This document shows positions 20,226 to 28,606 of a stretch of DNA of 37,000 bases, piece by piece. The translations under genes were made by a program, and so were the position numbers. Under the pieces are notes generated by a model, which saw nothing but the letters and a program-made list of their open reading frames with translations, ran no database searches and was not told the origin of the DNA. Origin of the DNA: Planctomycetota bacterium (GTDB lineage Bacteria > Planctomycetota > Planctomycetia > Pirellulales > Pirellulaceae); assembly GCA_027622275.1 (NCBI GenBank), contig JAQBZB010000057.1, positions 1-37,000 on the forward strand, read 5' to 3'. Every line of letters begins with the position of its first letter. Within the stretch, counting starts at the first letter, position 1.

Positions 20226-20573
20226 TTACGCATGCACCGGCGTCAGCCACTGCTCGAACTCGCAGTGAACTTCGAACCGTCGGGTGTCGTCTTCCGTCGC
20301 TTGACTCCGGCAGCCGACGACTCGCGCCGAAGCGTATCGCGGCTGCTGCGAGCTGCCCATCATGATCAGCAACCAATCGCTGCTCGGCCAACGCGTGGTC
20401 GTGAACGACACACCCGTGTGCGATAGATCCAACGCTTTCACCGGACGTAGTTCCGACTTGGTGGGCAGAGTCCCGTTATGCTCGATCACGCCCAACACGG
20501 CTCCGTACGAAACGCGAGCGGAATTTCGTCGATCGTTGTCTTGTTCCATGTCGGCTGTTAAGAGTGTGAGCAT
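20226..20573 (-). CDS. PilZ domain protein
   Basis: A 115-residue protein with the two c-di-GMP-binding elements of PilZ: an arginine cluster DRRNSARVSY (residues 14-23) and DLSHTGVSF (about 46-54), followed by beta strands ending in FEVHCEFEQWL. It probably senses cyclic di-GMP in the cytoplasm; the output partner is unknown. The longest frame reaches 20750, but the first 59 residues (rich in Ser/Thr/Arg, no fold) are unlikely. The ATG at 20573 has AGGA about 9 bases upstream and gives a normal single-domain PilZ protein. The ATG at 20549 is a second option. It faces the DUF1501 gene across a hairpin. Confidence 0.75.
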   Translation of the reverse strand: MLTLLTADMEQDNDRRNSARVSYGAVLGVIEHNGTLPTKSELRPVKALDLSHTGVSFTTTRWPSSDWLLIMMGSSQQPRYASARVVGCRSQATEDDTRRFEVHCEFEQWLTPVHA

Positions 20574-20746
20574 CGTCGAAATCCTGTTTGCGCGGTGATC
20601 GAACGCTCGCGAGGTGCTCTGGGTATATACGTTGGCGCTTTCCCTTTGTCCAACGGGGCGAGCTGTCGCGGCTGGCCAACTGACGAATGAAGGGATTGCG
20701 CCGGTTATAAAGCCATGAAGTGCCGAGTTGCGAGGGGAAGTCGCGC

Positions 20747-21502
20747 TCAACGCGGTTCGACGCTCAGCTCGTTGTGTTGCTGCTGCATCGCGTCGGTGTA
20801 CCGCGAGTAGGCGGCTTCGTCGCGGCGACAGCTGAGGCCGCGAAAGACCATCGCGAACGCTCGCCGTTGACGCGCACTCGATCGGTTCGGTTCGGCACGA
20901 TGAATCGTCTCGCCCTGGTGAACGACGAGATCTCCGGGTTGGAGCAGGATCGTTTGTTCATTGGCAACGTCTTCCGAGCCGTAATCCGTGATGCCCTGCG
21001 AGAAACCAAGCACCTTGGTCGCCGCGTGAGGCCGGATTCCTCGTCGGTGCGAGCCAGCGACATAGCGCAAACAGCCGTTCTCTTCATCGACCGCGTCCAA
21101 CGCCAGCCAGAGCGTCGCGACATTCGCCGGGCGAAGGCAAAAGTAGTAGTTGTCTTGGTGCGGCGGCGTCGGATGTTCGGTGCCGGGCGGCTTGTTGAAC
21201 CATTCGGGCTCTTGGGATTCGGCAGGTTCACCGATCAGCGACTCGGCGAGCGAGTTCCACCGTGGGTCGCGACGGTAATCGTCGAAGAACGCGTCCTTTC
21301 CCATGTGCTGCAGCTGTTTTAATGTCTTTGGGTTCGATCGGTCCTGATAGAATGCGTCGCTGGATGGTAGGCGAGGAACGACCTCTTGAATGTAGCGGTC
21401 GAGGTTGTCCGTGAGGACTCGCAGCGACTGGTGATCGAGAAAATCACGGACGACGACAAAGCCGTCGCGATCGTAGCGTTGTTTCGCATCGTCTGGGATC
21501 AC
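20747..21502 (-). CDS. Phytanoyl-CoA dioxygenase (PhyH) family protein
   Basis: Predicted Fe(II)/2-oxoglutarate-dependent dioxygenase of the PhyH family, which hydroxylates varied small molecules; the substrate cannot be told. The facial triad is visible: H115-x-D117 in PTPPHQDNYYF and distal H201 in GETIHRAEPN, with an Arg cluster (RQRRAF, about 211-216) placed to bind 2-oxoglutarate. The N-terminus YDRDGFVVVRDFL is typical. The longest frame begins at 21559, but those extra residues are encoded by the palindrome array; GTG 21502 with GGAG upstream gives the family start. About 251 residues, full length. Divergent from the aminotransferase gene. Confidence 0.85.
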   Translation of the reverse strand: MIPDDAKQRYDRDGFVVVRDFLDHQSLRVLTDNLDRYIQEVVPRLPSSDAFYQDRSNPKTLKQLQHMGKDAFFDDYRRDPRWNSLAESLIGEPAESQEPEWFNKPPGTEHPTPPHQDNYYFCLRPANVATLWLALDAVDEENGCLRYVAGSHRRGIRPHAATKVLGFSQGITDYGSEDVANEQTILLQPGDLVVHQGETIHRAEPNRSSARQRRAFAMVFRGLSCRRDEAAYSRYTDAMQQQHNELSVEPR

Positions 21503-21530
21503 GGTATTCTTGCTCCAACACACACAACTC

Positions 21531-21644
21531 GTTCCCAGGCTCCTGCCTGGGAACGCCATGTCTTGCAGGCTCCCGCCTGCTCCTCGGGCACAAGCGAGGC
21601 GGGAGCCTCGCGAGCAGTGGGTTCCCAGGCGGGAGCCTGGGAAC
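21531..21644. repeat. Cluster of four hairpins between divergent genes
   Basis: Four consecutive palindromes are visible: gttcccaggc / gcctgggaac (21531-21554), gcaggc / gcctgc (21565-21580), gcgaggc / gcctcgc (21594-21611), and gttcccaggc / gcctgggaac again (21621-21644). The first and last use identical arms. The cluster lies between the PhyH-like and aminotransferase genes and gives a false N-terminal extension (MAFPGRSLGTS) to the former. Confidence 0.85.
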
Positions 21645-21718
21645 CAGAATAATAGCGGTGCGTTACATCATACTGTGTCATCCTTGAATAGAACAACATC
21701 CATCCGGAGACAAACGCC

Positions 21719-23053
21719 ATGCGGTATCGCAACGTCGACAAATCGATGAAGCTCTTTGAGCGGGCATGCGAGCTGATCCCTGGTGGAACGCAATTAATAA
21801 GCCGCCGCCCGACGCGATTTGCCTGTGGCGTGTCGCCGGTCTATGCCGAACGGGCGACAGGTTCGAGGTTTTGGGACATCGATGGCAACGAATTCATCGA
21901 TTGGGTCAGCGGCATCGGGGCGATCATTCTCGGTTACTGCGACGGCGTGGTTGACCGGGCGGTGTGCGAGCAGATCTCGAAGGGAACGATGTACTCGATT
22001 AACCACGAGCTGGAAGTCGAGTTGGCCGAGGAGTTGGTCAAGACGATTCCCTGTGCCGAGATGGTCCGGTATGCCAAAGGCGGCGGCGAAGCCTGTGCGA
22101 TCGCGGTGCGGATTGCGCGCGGGGCGACGGGGCGCGACAAGATTCTGTTTTGTGGCTATCACGGCTGGCACGATTGGTACCTCGCGGCGAACTTGCGGGC
22201 CGATGCCAGTCTCGATGCGCATCTCTTTCCCGGCATCGATCCGACGGGCGTGCCGAAATGCCTCGCGGGCACGGCCATCCCGTTTCCGTACGGTGATCTC
22301 GATGCATTGGGAAACTCGTTGGACGATCATCGTGGCGAGGTTGCGGCCGTGATCATGGAACCGTTTCGAACTGAGTTGCCGCCGGACGGCTATCTCGCGG
22401 GAGTCGCCAAGCTCGCGCGAGAGCACGATGTCATCCTGATCTTTGATGAAGTCTCGACGGGCTTTCGGCCAACCGCTTCCGGTGCGCAGCCACTGGTCGG
22501 CGTGACTCCCGACATGGCTGTCTTTGCCAAGTCGATCTCGAACGGATATCCGATGGGAGCCGTCGTCGGTCGCCGCGACGTAATGGAAGCAGCGGGCCAG
22601 ATGTTCATTTCGAGTACGTACTGGAGCGACACGATCGGGCTTCGCGCGGCGCTGACGACCCTGCGAGAAGTGCGACGGCGCGATGTGCCGAAGATCGTGC
22701 GTCACATTGGGACGACGCTGCAAGCGGAGATCACGGCCGTCGCCCGCGAAACCGGCCTGCCCGCACGATGTGAGGGCTTGGCGTTTCATCCCCACCTGAC
22801 TTTCGAGACCACAGACCTGCAACAACACTCCCAGTTGTCGACGCTGTTCATTCAGGAAATGGCGAAACGAGGCTGTCACGGATACACCTCGTTTTATCTG
22901 AACGCCGCACAAACAGGCGCGGATATCGAACAAACGATCACCGCCGCCCGGGAGGCGTTTCAAATCATGGTGCGCGGTCGGGATCAAGGCCGGCTCGATG
23001 AATTGCTTGAATGTCAGCAACAAGTCGAATCATTCCGCCGACTCGTCCGCTGA
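21719..23053 (+). CDS. Class III aminotransferase, glutamate-1-semialdehyde aminomutase-like
   Basis: PLP-dependent enzyme of 444 residues, fold type I. The Schiff-base lysine is K271 in VFAKSISNGYPMGAVVG and the cofactor-ring aspartate is D243 in LIFDEVSTGFR. The N-terminus (LFERACELIPGGTQLISRRP) and FWDIDGNEFIDW resemble glutamate-1-semialdehyde 2,1-aminomutases (HemL-like). However, genome-typical hemL is closer to the GSA consensus, and many paralogues act in secondary metabolism or cell-wall sugar pathways. The substrate is therefore open. The 3' end overlaps the convergent response-regulator gene by 24 bases. Confidence 0.88.
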   Translation: MRYRNVDKSMKLFERACELIPGGTQLISRRPTRFACGVSPVYAERATGSRFWDIDGNEFIDWVSGIGAIILGYCDGVVDRAVCEQISKGTMYSINHELEVELAEELVKTIPCAEMVRYAKGGGEACAIAVRIARGATGRDKILFCGYHGWHDWYLAANLRADASLDAHLFPGIDPTGVPKCLAGTAIPFPYGDLDALGNSLDDHRGEVAAVIMEPFRTELPPDGYLAGVAKLAREHDVILIFDEVSTGFRPTASGAQPLVGVTPDMAVFAKSISNGYPMGAVVGRRDVMEAAGQMFISSTYWSDTIGLRAALTTLREVRRRDVPKIVRHIGTTLQAEITAVARETGLPARCEGLAFHPHLTFETTDLQQHSQLSTLFIQEMAKRGCHGYTSFYLNAAQTGADIEQTITAAREAFQIMVRGRDQGRLDELLECQQQVESFRRLVR

Positions 23054-23815
23054 GCCATCCGCCAACTCGCCCGCCGTGCCGTCTTCCATCAGCTTCACTC
23101 CCTCTTTGACAAACCGATAGCCGACGTCACGGATGGTGAGGAAGTGCCGAGGTTTGGAGGGTTCGGATTCGAAAATGACGCGCAGCCTCCGGACGAATTG
23201 ATCGACCGCGCGCGTGGTGGCGGTGGCGGCCATGCCCCAGACTTCGACGAGCAGCTCTTCGCGGCGGATCACTCGCCCTTCGTTCTCGAAGAAATAACGA
23301 GCCAGCTTCATTTCTTGTTCGGTCAGTTTGGCGGGTTTATTATCCACCACGACTTCATAGGTTTCGAAGTTGATGACAGCTTTGGCGAACGAGTAGGTCG
23401 ACCCCAGCGTTTGCGAAACATGTAAGCCGACCCGGCGATCGTAGAGTGTCAGCATTGTCTTCACACGGCTCAGCAGCTCGTCGAGGTCGAAGGGTTTGTT
23501 CAGATACTGGTCGGCACCGACTTCAAAACCCCGCGTGCGATCTTCGGTCAAGGTGCGGGCGCTCAGAATCAGCACCGGGATGTTGTTGCCTTGTTCGCGG
23601 AGCGTTTCGCAAACCTGATAGCCGCTCATGCCGGGCAGCATGAGATCCAGAACGACGAGATCGATGGCCTGCGGAACCTGTTCGATGGCCTTCAATGCGG
23701 AAGCACCGTCGCCAACCGCCGTGACTCGATACCCTTCGGCTTCGAGATTGAATTTGATGCCGATCGCAAGGTGCTCTTCGTCTTCGACCACCAGGATGTG
23801 TTTCTTTTCTGGCAT
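23030..23815 (-). CDS. OmpR/PhoB-family response regulator
   Basis: Transcription factor that receives phosphate from the kinase encoded just upstream. Receiver domain about 5-120: acidic E11-D12, phosphoacceptor D57 in LVVLDLMLPGMSG, and K107 in LNKPFD. Winged-helix DNA-binding domain about 145-238 (LTEQEMKLARYFFENEGRVIRREELL, then TRAVDQFVRRLRVIFE and FLTIRDVGYRF). About 261 residues; the last ~20 residues form an acidic Ala/Ser-rich tail encoded partly opposite the end of the aminotransferase gene. The start is ATG 23815; GTG 23833, four bases after the kinase stop, is an alternative. Confidence 0.93.
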   Translation of the reverse strand: MPEKKHILVVEDEEHLAIGIKFNLEAEGYRVTAVGDGASALKAIEQVPQAIDLVVLDLMLPGMSGYQVCETLREQGNNIPVLILSARTLTEDRTRGFEVGADQYLNKPFDLDELLSRVKTMLTLYDRRVGLHVSQTLGSTYSFAKAVINFETYEVVVDNKPAKLTEQEMKLARYFFENEGRVIRREELLVEVWGMAATATTRAVDQFVRRLRVIFESEPSKPRHFLTIRDVGYRFVKEGVKLMEDGTAGELADGSADESAE

Positions 23816-23836
23816 ATTAACGTCAACTATCACCAG

Positions 23837-24802
23837 CTAGGACACGGCTTCTTGTTGTTCCGGGTCATCACTTGTAGCCTCGGAAGTCTCGGTGGGCCGT
23901 CCAGGAATTCTGATCTCAAAGACCGTTCCTGGACCTGATTGTCCGTCGAGCACGCGTACTTTACCGCGGATGCGTCGCACCAGCGTATAAACAATGTACA
24001 GGCCCAGCCCCGTGCCCGGCTTCTCGCGCTCCAACTCCGATCCCAGTCGGACAAATTGCCGGAAAACCTTTTGGCGAAAGCGAAACGGAATCCCCGGACC
24101 GTTATCCTTTACTTCCGTGACGATCATCCCGTCCTGCGAAGGTCGAGAAACGACTTCGATCTTTGGTTCGGCAGCAGCGTACTTGAACGCATTATCGATC
24201 ACGTTGCGGAAGATCATATCGAGGTCCACACGCCGCGTTCGCACCATCGCGGGCTCGATGTGAACGGTGAGCGAATCCTCGGTGCCACGATGCCGCAGCC
24301 GCACTTCCTCGGCACACTGCCGAAGAAACGCGGCAAGTTCAATATCTTCGACCTCGCCTTCAGTCGGCTTCCGCTCCAATCGAGCGGCGTCGAGGATGTG
24401 ATTGATCAAGTGATCCAAACGCTCGACGTCTTCGAGCATGAATCGAAAAAAATGCTCCTGCTCCTCGCGGCTCAAAGCCCGGCGGTTCAACGTCTGCAGA
24501 TAGAGTTTCAGCGACGCGATCGGCGACTTCAACTCATGCGTCACGGCGTCCATAAAGTTAGCTTGACGCCGGTTCAGGTTGATCGCTTTCACCGACAAGG
24601 CGAGATACATGATGACGCCGACGAGGACGAAAATCAGAAACGTCGTTCCGACCGTCAGCAGCGTCCAATAGAGTGCCGATCCCGGCTTTTCAATCACCTC
24701 GAAAACCGTCAACAACACCCAGCCGACCGTCAGCGCCACCAACAGCACGATCATGATCACGCCGAGCGTAATCGGCCAACTGAGTGAGCGGCGGTCGAAC
24801 AT
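23837..24802 (-). CDS. Membrane sensor histidine kinase
   Basis: Two-component sensor of 321 residues. Two membrane helices (about 10-32 and 47-72) enclose only a short periplasmic loop, so it probably senses within the membrane or through a partner. HisKA with the phospho-accepting H89 in DAVTHELKSPIASLKL; HATPase_c with the N-box NVIDNAFKYAA (200-210), G1 DNGPGIP (233-239) and G2 GTGLGL (263-268). It lies immediately upstream of the regulator on the same strand (kinase first, the less common order). It is divergent from an ABC exporter, which may be a target of the pair. Confidence 0.93.
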   Translation of the reverse strand: MFDRRSLSWPITLGVIMIVLLVALTVGWVLLTVFEVIEKPGSALYWTLLTVGTTFLIFVLVGVIMYLALSVKAINLNRRQANFMDAVTHELKSPIASLKLYLQTLNRRALSREEQEHFFRFMLEDVERLDHLINHILDAARLERKPTEGEVEDIELAAFLRQCAEEVRLRHRGTEDSLTVHIEPAMVRTRRVDLDMIFRNVIDNAFKYAAAEPKIEVVSRPSQDGMIVTEVKDNGPGIPFRFRQKVFRQFVRLGSELEREKPGTGLGLYIVYTLVRRIRGKVRVLDGQSGPGTVFEIRIPGRPTETSEATSDDPEQQEAVS

Positions 24803-24951
24803 AGCAGTCGAATGCAGGTTGTCGGACGAACGAGATCGAGCGGTGTTTCACGTTTGAGCATAGTGCTCCATCGGAGACGGCGTCAAGGAACCGGACTGTA
24901 ACTGAAACCACGAAGCGGATTTGATGGTATGATTTCAGGCTTCCTTGATTG

Positions 24952-25034
24952 GTAGGCCGGAACAAGGCTCTGCGCAGTTCCGGCAGCTGCACTTTCGACT
25001 TCTGCCGGAACTGCGCAGACTTGTTCCGGCCTAC
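24952..25034. repeat. Long inverted repeat between kinase and ABC exporter
   Basis: Arms 24952-24985 (gtaggccggaacaaggctct...) and 25003-25034 are reverse complements except for a two-base bulge in the left arm, around a 17-base loop. It ends 31 bases before the exporter ATPase start. It occupies a third of the 24803-25065 gap, in which both divergent promoters must also lie. It looks like a mobile palindrome, and no protein-coding sequence is present. Confidence 0.8.
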
Positions 25035-25065
25035 GATGCTCCTGAGCAATTAACGTGAGCGATTT

Positions 25066-26031
25066 ATGACCCTCGACGCCGCCATTGAAGTCCGCGATCT
25101 TACCAAGTCTTACCGCAACGGCCTGCTGCGTCGGCGGTTCGAGGCGTTACGCGGCGTGTCGTTACGAGTCGAACGAGGAGAGATCTTCGGCTTGCTCGGA
25201 CCCAATGGGGCAGGCAAGACAACATTGATCAAAGTGCTGCTCGGAATCGTCCGGCGCAGCGGCGGGTCGGCGTCGTTGCTGGGCCGAGCGGCGGGAGATC
25301 GCCTGGGGCGGATGAAGGTCGGCTACTTGCCGGAGAATCTGCGGATTGCCAATCACCACACAGCGCTGACCGCGTTGGAGTATTACGGAAAGCTGAGCGG
25401 TTTGTCGTGGCAGGAGATCAAGTCGGAGCGGTTCAGACTCCTGGAGAGCGTTGGTCTGGCGGATCGCACCCGCGAATCCGTGAAGAAATTCTCCAAAGGC
25501 ATGTTGCAACGACTCGGACTCGCCCAGGCGCTGCTGCACGATCCTGAACTGTTGATTCTCGACGAGCCGACGGACGGGCTCGATCCGGTCGGGCGTTCGC
25601 ATGTCCGCAATGTGTTGATGCGGTTGAAAGCACAAGGCAAGACGATTTTTCTAAACAGCCATCTCCTTCAGGAAGTCGAGTTAATCTGCGATCGCGTCGC
25701 GATTCTCGATCGAGGCCTCGTGAAGGTCGCGGGCAATGTTCATGAATTGGCTGGCGAGCAAACCGAAGGCGTAGAACTCGAACTCGTTGTCGCGGCCAGC
25801 GACGACGTTGTTCGCGCGTCGCTCGGCGCGCGAGACGTCGCAAGCTGTCATCCGAACCGCGACGGTACGGTTCGAGTCGTGTTGCAGTTGGCCGACCAGG
25901 CCGCGGTTGACCAGTGCATCGACGATCTGCGTTCGAGTGGCGTCAGCATCGTCGGGTTATCGCGTCGACGCGTGACACTGGAAGACGCGTTCTTAAAACT
26001 CTTCGCCGAAGACGCACGGACGGTGGGTTAA
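25066..26031 (+). CDS. ABC-2 type transporter ATP-binding protein
   Basis: Cytoplasmic ATPase of an ABC-2 exporter, 321 residues. Walker A GPNGAGKT (45-52), signature in the variant form FSKGMLQRLGLAQAL (about 142-156) typical of ABC-2 systems, Walker B LLILDEPTDGLDP (about 163-175), H-loop LNSHLL. The C-terminal ~90 residues form an accessory domain, as in gliding/NosF/CcmA-like ATPases. It forms a two-gene unit with the permease 69 bases downstream. The transported compound is unknown. ATG 25066 gives the usual N-terminus (AIEVRDLTKSYRNG). Confidence 0.93.
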   Translation: MTLDAAIEVRDLTKSYRNGLLRRRFEALRGVSLRVERGEIFGLLGPNGAGKTTLIKVLLGIVRRSGGSASLLGRAAGDRLGRMKVGYLPENLRIANHHTALTALEYYGKLSGLSWQEIKSERFRLLESVGLADRTRESVKKFSKGMLQRLGLAQALLHDPELLILDEPTDGLDPVGRSHVRNVLMRLKAQGKTIFLNSHLLQEVELICDRVAILDRGLVKVAGNVHELAGEQTEGVELELVVAASDDVVRASLGARDVASCHPNRDGTVRVVLQLADQAAVDQCIDDLRSSGVSIVGLSRRRVTLEDAFLKLFAEDARTVG

Positions 26032-26100
26032 CCGATTCGCTCTGTATACAAATAGGCGTCTGCAATTCTCGCCACTTTAGGCACTGCCAAACTCAGCTAC

Positions 26101-28422
26101 ATGAACAAATACCTCGCCGTAATCAAAGACTCCTTCCGCGAAGCGCTCGCATCACGCGTGCTGTGGCTGGTGTTGGTAGTCATCACGCTCGTCTTGATGC
26201 TGCTCGCGCCGTTCAGCTATCGCGAGGAGCTTACTTCGCGGCTTAACGACAACGACGTCAACGAACGAGTCTTGGACATCGTTCGCAGAGCCGACGCGTC
26301 CGAGAAGCCCTCGCCGGCCCGACACGTGTGGATGCAACTCGACGAAGAGCTGCGCGACCGTATTGCGAAGTTGAGCATTCCGGGCGTCGACGATGAACCG
26401 CCGAACGTGATGGAGTTTATGCGAACCGTCGGCCACTTTCGCACGGCAGTCAACAAGCTGATCGAGGAGCGCGGATTCTATGACGAGGAAGCATTCGCGG
26501 GCGTACAAATCGTCTCTGGCGAATTGCGCGATTTGCGCGAACGAGGAATCGATCAATTGAGCGACCGGGAAGCCGCCCGCTTCAATCGGCTGCTCCTCGA
26601 AGCTTCCTTTCCGGATCTGATCCGCACAAGCCCGCCAACTTCGCTTCAATTCGTGTACGGTTGGGCGGATTTGGGAGGCTCGGTACCGCTGCGCAGCACG
26701 ACGTTGCGCGAGAACATGCGGTCGCGGTTCGTGTTTGTGTTGAGTTGGGTTGTGGGGCCGGTTGGGTTGCTGATTGCCATACTCGTGACCGCGTCGATCA
26801 TTCCCCAAATGTTCGAGCCGGGATCATTGCATCTGCTGTTGAGTAAGCCGGTGTCGCGGTCGCTGTTGTTCCTCGCCCGGTATTTTGGAGGTTGTGCATT
26901 TGTCTGCATTGCGGCCGTCTACATGATCGGCGGCGTGTGGCTCGTACTTGGTGTGCGGTTCAACCTCTGGGACCAAAAGATCCTGCTGAGCATTCCGATT
27001 TATCTGTTCATGTTCGCGATCTACTATGCCGTATCGTCACTGGCTGGTGTTTACTACCGCAGCACCATCGTTTGCATCGGGCTGACGATCGTGTTTTGGG
27101 CGGTTTGTTTTGGCATTGGACTGCTGAAAGGCGTACTGGAGAATTCCTACTGGAGCCGCGAGCGCTTCACGCGCGTCGTCGAGGTTCGTGACGACTTGGT
27201 CGCGGTCAACGAGATCGGCATTGCCCACCGTTGGAACCCGGACGCCTCAAGCTGGGACGAGATCTTTGTTTCCGATGGCCAGAAGCAAGTTCGCGGCATC
27301 CTGCGATTTCTGTTCTTCACGCCGATCGTGCCCCGCGAGTTGCGATCGATCGGACCGATCTACGATCAGCCAAGCGACCGGCTCGTTGCGATCCGTCCCA
27401 ACCCTGCGAGCGGCAAAGCGCAATTCTTTGTGGGGCCCGGCGACGACGAATGGAAACCTGCCGAACCCACCGATGCTCCGATGGGCAGCTTTCAATTGTT
27501 TCGCGAACCTGACGGGAAAGTGCTCATCGTATCGAGCCTGGGACTTTACCGATTGACTGGCGATCCCAGCAAGAAGGACGAACCGCTCAAGCTATTCGGC
27601 TTTGCCTTGCCCTTGCCATCGAGTGGTCCGTTCGAAAAGGCAAGTCCCGAAGAGGGCTTGGTGATCGCGCGGCCGTCTGACGCTGCGATGAATGAGCGGA
27701 CGGGTGAACTCGCAGTTTACACACGCGGCACGGTGAAGGTGTTAGCTCGTTCGGCAAGTGGGAACTACGAGACGAACGCGGAAATGGAGATCGCGGACTC
27801 CAGCAGCAAACCGATTGCCTTGGGATTCGCCGGGCAGTCGCTGTTGCTAGCTCATCAAGACGGGCGCATTCAAGTCCTCGACGCGCACACGTTGCGTTCG
27901 CGGAGCGAATTCAGCGATGAATCACCAAACCAACCTCGGTTTGTTGCCGCCTCGCCGGACGGGCGTTGGTTTGCCGTTTTGTTTCACAATGGACGCTTGT
28001 GGACGTTCGATGCCGAATCGAACGCCATGCGGCTCGCTCCCGTCTCGGGCCAAGGTGACATATCTGGGGTGAGCTTCTCGACGGACAGCGAACTGTTCGT
28101 GATCGACAAGGCCTTTCGAGTGAGCCGGTATTCGTTGGACCCGTTCAAGGTCGAGCACCGTTACTCTCCGACACTGGGCTTCGGCGGAATCCTGTATCGA
28201 TACGTGCTCGTCCCGGTATACACGATGTTTCCGAAACCTGGAAAGCTTGACGAGACGTTTCAATACTTGCTCTCCGGCAAGGATACCCAAGTCGCTGACT
28301 CGGGCGATCTGTCCATCGCGCAAGCGGAACTCAACCCGTGGGCTCCCGTCTGGAGCAGCGCCCTGTTCATGTTCGTCGTACTCGGGATCGCCTGCGTGTA
28401 TATTGAATGGCAGGAGTTCTAG
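26101..28422 (+). CDS. ABC-2 type permease with beta-propeller-like extracytoplasmic region
   Basis: Membrane partner of the ATPase. Helices are visible at about 20-40, 210-235, 248-278, 283-305, 308-330 and 748-768. Between helix 1 and 2 lies a soluble helical region (about 40-205). Between helix 5 and 6 lies about 400 residues that include repeated beta-strand units (GLYRLTGDP, ELAVYTRGTVKVLARS, SLLLAHQDGRIQVLDAHTL, WFAVLFHNGRLWTFDAES, ELFVIDKAFRVSRYSLD), a WD40/quinoprotein-like pattern. With the N-terminus inside, both soluble parts would be outside the cytoplasmic membrane. 773 residues is far longer than common ABC-2 permeases. The architecture is strongly suggested; the exact fold needs a structure model. 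Confidence 0.85.
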   Translation: MNKYLAVIKDSFREALASRVLWLVLVVITLVLMLLAPFSYREELTSRLNDNDVNERVLDIVRRADASEKPSPARHVWMQLDEELRDRIAKLSIPGVDDEPPNVMEFMRTVGHFRTAVNKLIEERGFYDEEAFAGVQIVSGELRDLRERGIDQLSDREAARFNRLLLEASFPDLIRTSPPTSLQFVYGWADLGGSVPLRSTTLRENMRSRFVFVLSWVVGPVGLLIAILVTASIIPQMFEPGSLHLLLSKPVSRSLLFLARYFGGCAFVCIAAVYMIGGVWLVLGVRFNLWDQKILLSIPIYLFMFAIYYAVSSLAGVYYRSTIVCIGLTIVFWAVCFGIGLLKGVLENSYWSRERFTRVVEVRDDLVAVNEIGIAHRWNPDASSWDEIFVSDGQKQVRGILRFLFFTPIVPRELRSIGPIYDQPSDRLVAIRPNPASGKAQFFVGPGDDEWKPAEPTDAPMGSFQLFREPDGKVLIVSSLGLYRLTGDPSKKDEPLKLFGFALPLPSSGPFEKASPEEGLVIARPSDAAMNERTGELAVYTRGTVKVLARSASGNYETNAEMEIADSSSKPIALGFAGQSLLLAHQDGRIQVLDAHTLRSRSEFSDESPNQPRFVAASPDGRWFAVLFHNGRLWTFDAESNAMRLAPVSGQGDISGVSFSTDSELFVIDKAFRVSRYSLDPFKVEHRYSPTLGFGGILYRYVLVPVYTMFPKPGKLDETFQYLLSGKDTQVADSGDLSIAQAELNPWAPVWSSALFMFVVLGIACVYIEWQEF

Positions 28423-28476
28423 AAGTTGCGATTCCGAAAGCTTTTGGAAGTCTGTGCGGTCGTGCCGTTTTGGAGT

Positions 28477-28588
28477 GCGGCGACTTATCGCCGCTTTACC
28501 ATTTTGCGGCCCAGCCACCTTCCTGCCGGTGCCGCCCATCGCGGACCAAAGCGGCTCCGCCGCGAACAGAGCTGTGACAAGTCACAGC
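28477..28588. repeat. Two hairpins between convergent genes
   Basis: gcggcga / tcgccgc (28477-28494, 4-base loop) and the perfect gctgtgac-aa-gtcacagc (28571-28588) lie between the permease stop (28422) and the convergent symporter end (28607). They may act as terminators or belong to a dispersed palindrome family. The rest of the 184-base gap shows nothing. Confidence 0.5.
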
Positions 28589-28606
28589 AGTCCAAATGGC
28601 TCACGC

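Noticed and set aside
21503-21559. N-terminal extension of the PhyH-like protein
   Set aside because: It is encoded by a palindrome and does not belong to the family; GTG 21502 fits better.
21794-23023. 409-codon open frame on the minus strand
   Set aside because: Antisense to the class III aminotransferase, whose PLP motifs are intact.
21719-23053. Assignment as hemL (tetrapyrrole pathway)
   Set aside because: Family resemblance is clear, but no other heme gene is near and many paralogues have other substrates.
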